NCBI GenBank assembly: GCA_011523685.1
Contig: WTGG01000015.1
Location: forward strand, 1-35,313
From: Coxiellaceae bacterium
GTDB taxonomy: Bacteria; Pseudomonadota; Gammaproteobacteria; Coxiellales; Coxiellaceae
Length of the DNA stretch: 35,313 nt
Reading direction: 5' to 3'
A model generated the notes under the pieces. That model saw only the letters and a list, made by a program, of their open reading frames with translations. It did no database searches and had not been told where the DNA came from. Position numbers and translations under genes: made by a program. This document shows, piece after piece, positions 33,501 through 35,313 of this stretch (its first letter is position 1; each line of letters opens with the position of its first letter).

Positions 33501-33744
33501 TGAACTTAACGCTGAAGATCAAAAGAAGAGAGAAGATTGGTTAAATGTCATTATTAAAGGAGATCGATTAGAAGACACAAGATCTCCACAATCGGACCCA
33601 CAAGCACGCCCTAAAATATCAGGTAATACGTCAGTCGCTGTGTGTATTCAACCTTTTTTCACTCTCAAGGGTGACTATATTCAAAAGGTACAATCGTCTC
33701 CACTAAAACCAGACGTTAACCCCAGTCGCGGACCTTCACCATAA
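30562..33744 (+). CDS. Large putative effector with nucleotidyltransferase-like core
   Basis: 1060 residues from ATG 30562 (frame open to TTG 30526; neither has a clear ribosome binding site). No signal peptide or membrane span. In the numbering from ATG 30562, residues 655-755 carry a polymerase-beta-type nucleotidyltransferase signature. It has FFGSRLCEGS with Gly657-Ser658, then SGTDMDFLCLI with Asp676 and Asp678, and a possible third acid Asp751 in TPIDLTIM after a central beta strand. This is the core of poly(A) polymerase, OAS, KNTase-like and AMPylating or uridylylating enzymes. A lysine-rich run (424-435, KSPKKKKNKKKN) looks like a nuclear localisation or nucleic-acid-binding segment. 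AAIFIQRTFIESRARK (474-489) resembles a calmodulin-binding IQ motif (AAxxIQxxFRxxxARK) apart from its central Arg-Gly. The flanking 400 residues on each side are helical and not recognised. Exact substrate unknown. Confidence 0.7.
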   Translation: MRTSSLKQLTQTDHQQYRTRLQVLLFSVRDLKKNGPPLTRPTDTDEQTDTTKQYIEKLSASIARTLYQYHDKIAFNNETIPLDHQREYLRLLGTMREALNHLVYGKTVIGEKTSDAVIRCLCFHIYECEIKMQDSLPDQQNYQHPWITVSKLLFQKQGDQKYCIETSIDIDKITQHIQGCLSTIHTLIEFTNKPSFLDVNDIKEKIDSIATHIADFFHSSHVQHNPNDNDGYDIKGHGIVIDKPNKADAKDEWELLYSGIKKTLEHHLVYRHIDHGLCQPIKQHLDSILNHLYQHRASIIQDDWKSITRTLMYRDKLPELPQKKIQAIRNAISCQNKSSHNLKSSKELFIEAIKSGLIISSDPAFNLELFLSLLNHVSEHSDEHKIETELTLLLRSLKSFIGHPLPVDNALPEDLFCTEYLNKKSPKKKKNKKKNAEKTLPQPLIDSTDNDYTDKNNPHLGLTQECSDTLHHQAAIFIQRTFIESRARKDLDSLQNTMKDVVSLLFSEPTTTSLQIQTFFNHLEKSLNEYTLERISQSDTIHMFFESLVTASAEYLQGTLRPKTTIAWIPVDKIKQLIEKEHSRTTQSRPYQELILSKSSAKTIVRLFMKHRMLKQKDRQQQLSWFHQLSKDTQTICQSMYDMMMTFCHQSEILFFGSRLCEGSPIEKLMVDSGTDMDFLCLIPHIEDVNAIAEAVQDSIKTIIDSKIILRIDQSQLSASRAIVVIDKGSMKKIRNLKLLCTFNESTTPIDLTIMSITHQHNHQYQGSLFKQYLKLLNHPSDGQGISLSVIRNGQYVIDKSLVADLQRNYTHGLQNPTISKTQIYRRNNLRHTLKTFLRALVLDAKFGNARSKSITPITWEFDHQSCQGLTRHLDQPPYQQNTFGKYSVPELNLFFMNQFKKHFMKELHTLFIHKTPWLVELKKNHYIKDIFAQLFNLCWGSNIPTNNTFSEFFDHICRTVNATRSINDNFMTLFHMLFGELNAEDQKKREDWLNVIIKGDRLEDTRSPQSDPQARPKISGNTSVAVCIQPFFTLKGDYIQKVQSSPLKPDVNPSRGPSP

Positions 33745-34035
33745 ATCCAATCTGACGCTTATACCATTTGATATTCCAATGTAAACAGTACACTATTTTA
33801 CAAGCAATGCTGTGTTTCATCACCAACGATGTGCAGGAAAAAAGCAATAGACCCAAAAGTCAAATGATAGAAAAGACTTTTCTAAACAAAATCTCACCAG
33901 TGAGGCCCATATAACCTGATTAATTTTTATTCTAAAGTATCATTTTAAAAATACTGGTGCCGCCTCTATAGGACGACTACTGAAACTATGCTAACCTGCG
34001 TCTTGTATTATTATTGATATGCAATAGGGCACTCC
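33745..34035. other. Gap between the large orphan gene and queC
   Basis: Just under 300 bases, AT-rich, without supported gene. It holds a near-perfect short inverted repeat AGAAAAG/CTTTTCT (33869-33883) with a one-base loop and no T run. No preQ1 riboswitch-like sequence was found before queC. The queC promoter must lie here; no hexamer pair stands out. Confidence 0.4.
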
Positions 34036-34719
34036 ATGGAAAAAGCCGTTGTTTTGTTCTCTGGTGGTTTAGACTCAACCACTTGTTTAGCCATCGCTCG
34101 CGATCAGGGCTACACACCCTATGCGCTGAGCTTTGACTACGGGCAGCGTCACAGGGCTGAACTGCAAGCCGCACAACGCATCGCACAGCACTTAGACATT
34201 CATCATGAAACTGTACAACTATCCATAGGTCATTTAGGAGGCTCAGCATTAACAGATTCCACTATCGATGTCCCCGATTACCAAGGTTCTAATCACATTC
34301 CCGTCACTTATGTTCCGGCTAGAAACACCACGTTTTTATCGATCGCATTAGGATGGGCTGAAATTCTTGATGCTGAAGCCATTTTTATCGGAGTGAGCTC
34401 CATCGATTATTCAGGCTATCCCGACTGTCGCCCCGAATACATTCAAGCTTTCCAAACCATGGCAAACCTTGCTACGAAAACGGGCATCGAAGGTCGTCCC
34501 ATAAAAATTCACACCCCTCTCATCGAACTCAACAAGGCGCAAACCATACAAACAGGCACAGACTTAGGCGTTGACTATGCCATGACAGTTTCGTGCTACC
34601 AAGCCAATGATTTAGGTGAAGCTTGTGGTATCTGTGATAGCTGTTATTTACGCCAACAAGGGTTTCTCGCAGCTGGTATTAGCGACCCAACACGATACAC
34701 TCACTCACAATCAGCCTAA
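34036..34719 (+). CDS. queC: 7-cyano-7-deazaguanine (preQ0) synthase
   Basis: 227 residues, ATP-dependent conversion of 7-carboxy-7-deazaguanine and ammonia to preQ0 in queuosine synthesis; cytoplasmic. N-terminal PP-loop [11 protein letters not shown] (8-18), [24 protein letters not shown] and [17 protein letters not shown] are all family hallmarks. Four zinc Cys at 187, 197, 200 and 203 ([21 protein letters not shown]). Start ATG 34036 with AGGG about 9 bases upstream. It is followed after 11 bases by the DUF1295 gene, so the two are probably co-transcribed. The other queuosine genes (queD, queE, queF) are not in the window. Confidence 0.95.
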   Translation: MEKAVVLFSGGLDSTTCLAIARDQGYTPYALSFDYGQRHRAELQAAQRIAQHLDIHHETVQLSIGHLGGSALTDSTIDVPDYQGSNHIPVTYVPARNTTFLSIALGWAEILDAEAIFIGVSSIDYSGYPDCRPEYIQAFQTMANLATKTGIEGRPIKIHTPLIELNKAQTIQTGTDLGVDYAMTVSCYQANDLGEACGICDSCYLRQQGFLAAGISDPTRYTHSQSA

Positions 34720-34730
34720 GGAAACCCTGC

Positions 34731-35313
34731 ATGATGATAATCTATAGCTTACTAGGTATGTTCGTATTGATGACACTGGTTTGGGTGTGGTATTTAACAG
34801 TTCAAAAACCCTTTGTGGTTGATATTGCTTGGTCCATCATGATTGGCGGTGCTGGCTTTTTCTTTGCTCTCAATAGCCCACTGACTGCCTATAGTTTCTG
34901 CTCTCTGGCCTTACTCTTCTTCTGGTCAATCCGCCTGTTTCTGTACCTTTTCATCACCCGAATATTAAATGACACACAAGACACGCGCTACGATGCGCTT
35001 AGCCAGCAGTGGAACAGAAAAAAGACCTGGGGGTTTTTCTGGCATTATCAGTTCCAAGGTCTACTCGCACTGAGCATTGCCCTTCCCTTTTATTGGATAC
35101 CACAAGTGGATCATTTCTCAACCTTCCGTGTCTGCGTTCTCGTTTTAACCTTTTTAATGATCGTTGGTGAATGGGTGGCTGATCATCAGCTGCATCGATT
35201 CAAACAATCTCATTCCGGTCAAGTATGCCAACGCGGCCTATGGGCATGGAGCCGTCATCCTAATTGTTTCTTTGAAGCTAAGATTTGGATCGGTTTTTTT
35301 CTGTTAGCACTAA
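34731..35313 (+). CDS. DUF1295 membrane protein (5' part, cut by window end)
   Basis: ATG 34731 with AAGGAAA 9 bases upstream opens a frame that runs off the end of the window, 194 codons so far. About five membrane spans. DUF1295/steroid 5-alpha-reductase-like family: FVVDIAWS, SIRLFLYLFITR, RYDALSQQWN, LWAWSRHPNCFFEAKIW. The family usually reads WSRHPNYFFEW, so Tyr to Cys and Trp to Lys are small changes. Members use NADPH-type cofactors on isoprenoid or fatty substrates, but few are studied. The product is called by these motifs alone. Confidence 0.85.
   Translation, partial: MMIIYSLLGMFVLMTLVWVWYLTVQKPFVVDIAWSIMIGGAGFFFALNSPLTAYSFCSLALLFFWSIRLFLYLFITRILNDTQDTRYDALSQQWNRKKTWGFFWHYQFQGLLALSIALPFYWIPQVDHFSTFRVCVLVLTFLMIVGEWVADHQLHRFKQSHSGQVCQRGLWAWSRHPNCFFEAKIWIGFFLLAL

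Noticed and set aside
33745-34035. preQ1 riboswitch before queC
   Set aside because: No sequence resembling the short preQ1 aptamer or its A-rich tail was found upstream of the start.
1-35313. tRNA, rRNA, CRISPR array or complete insertion sequence
   Set aside because: None was recognised by reading; a dedicated covariance or repeat search could still find a weak case.

Overview
This window looks like part of the chromosome of an AT-rich, host-associated gammaproteobacterium. The best guess is a Legionellales-like lineage (Legionella/Coxiella/Berkiella type). That guess rests on gene content only: a leucine dehydrogenase directly upstream of E1-alpha, E1-beta and E2 genes of a 2-oxoacid dehydrogenase; an MsrB-MsrA fusion; an ankyrin-repeat protein; and several orphan proteins with effector-like composition. 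No rRNA, tRNA, CRISPR array or intact transposase was found.

Region by region. 1-3540 is a decaying accessory zone. It has one intact membrane protein gene (1001-2134), one coiled-coil/membrane-anchor gene (2679-3143) and at least three interrupted reading frames. 3541-7723 is an old tandem duplication. The ancestral order was lipoprotein > , < MFS transporter, msrBA >. The block from the lipoprotein 3' end to the msrB 5' part was copied, leaving two full-length MFS genes and a chimeric scar of a broken msrB joined to a broken lipoprotein tail (5211-5586). 7745-10728 carries orphan minus-strand genes, one with ankyrin repeats. 10778-17740 (minus strand) holds an L,D-transpeptidase-like gene and the riboflavin locus: ribD, an APC-type permease, an FMN riboswitch, ribE, ribBA, ribH and an AI-2E/PerM-family gene whose start lies inside ribH. 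17825-20209 has trmH, a secreted Cys-containing protein, a DUF4389 membrane protein and a clear terminator. 20217-21915 is again accessory and decayed. 21925-29034 is metabolic: a glycerophosphodiesterase on the minus strand, then leucine dehydrogenase, E1-alpha, E1-beta and E2 with 4-base overlaps inside the E1/E2 part, then a long-chain acyl-CoA synthetase. 29181-33744 is accessory: a Ser/Asp-rich orphan, a degraded coiled-coil ORF and a 1060-residue protein with a polymerase-beta-type nucleotidyltransferase signature, a lysine-rich tract and an IQ-like motif. 34036-35313 returns to housekeeping with queC and the 5' part of a DUF1295 membrane protein gene.

How the genes work together. The rib genes make riboflavin, and FMN probably represses ribE and the genes behind it through the riboswitch. 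The leucine dehydrogenase/2-oxoacid dehydrogenase set probably deaminates branched-chain amino acids and turns the oxoacids into acyl-CoA, though pyruvate remains possible as substrate. MsrBA repairs oxidised methionine. The accessory regions look like a turnover zone for host-interaction genes. Several reading frames there are broken by a single stop or a one-base shift, often in short A or T runs.

The most interesting candidates are the nucleotidyltransferase-like giant at 30562-33744, the duplication with its chimeric scar, and the permease lying between ribD and the FMN riboswitch.
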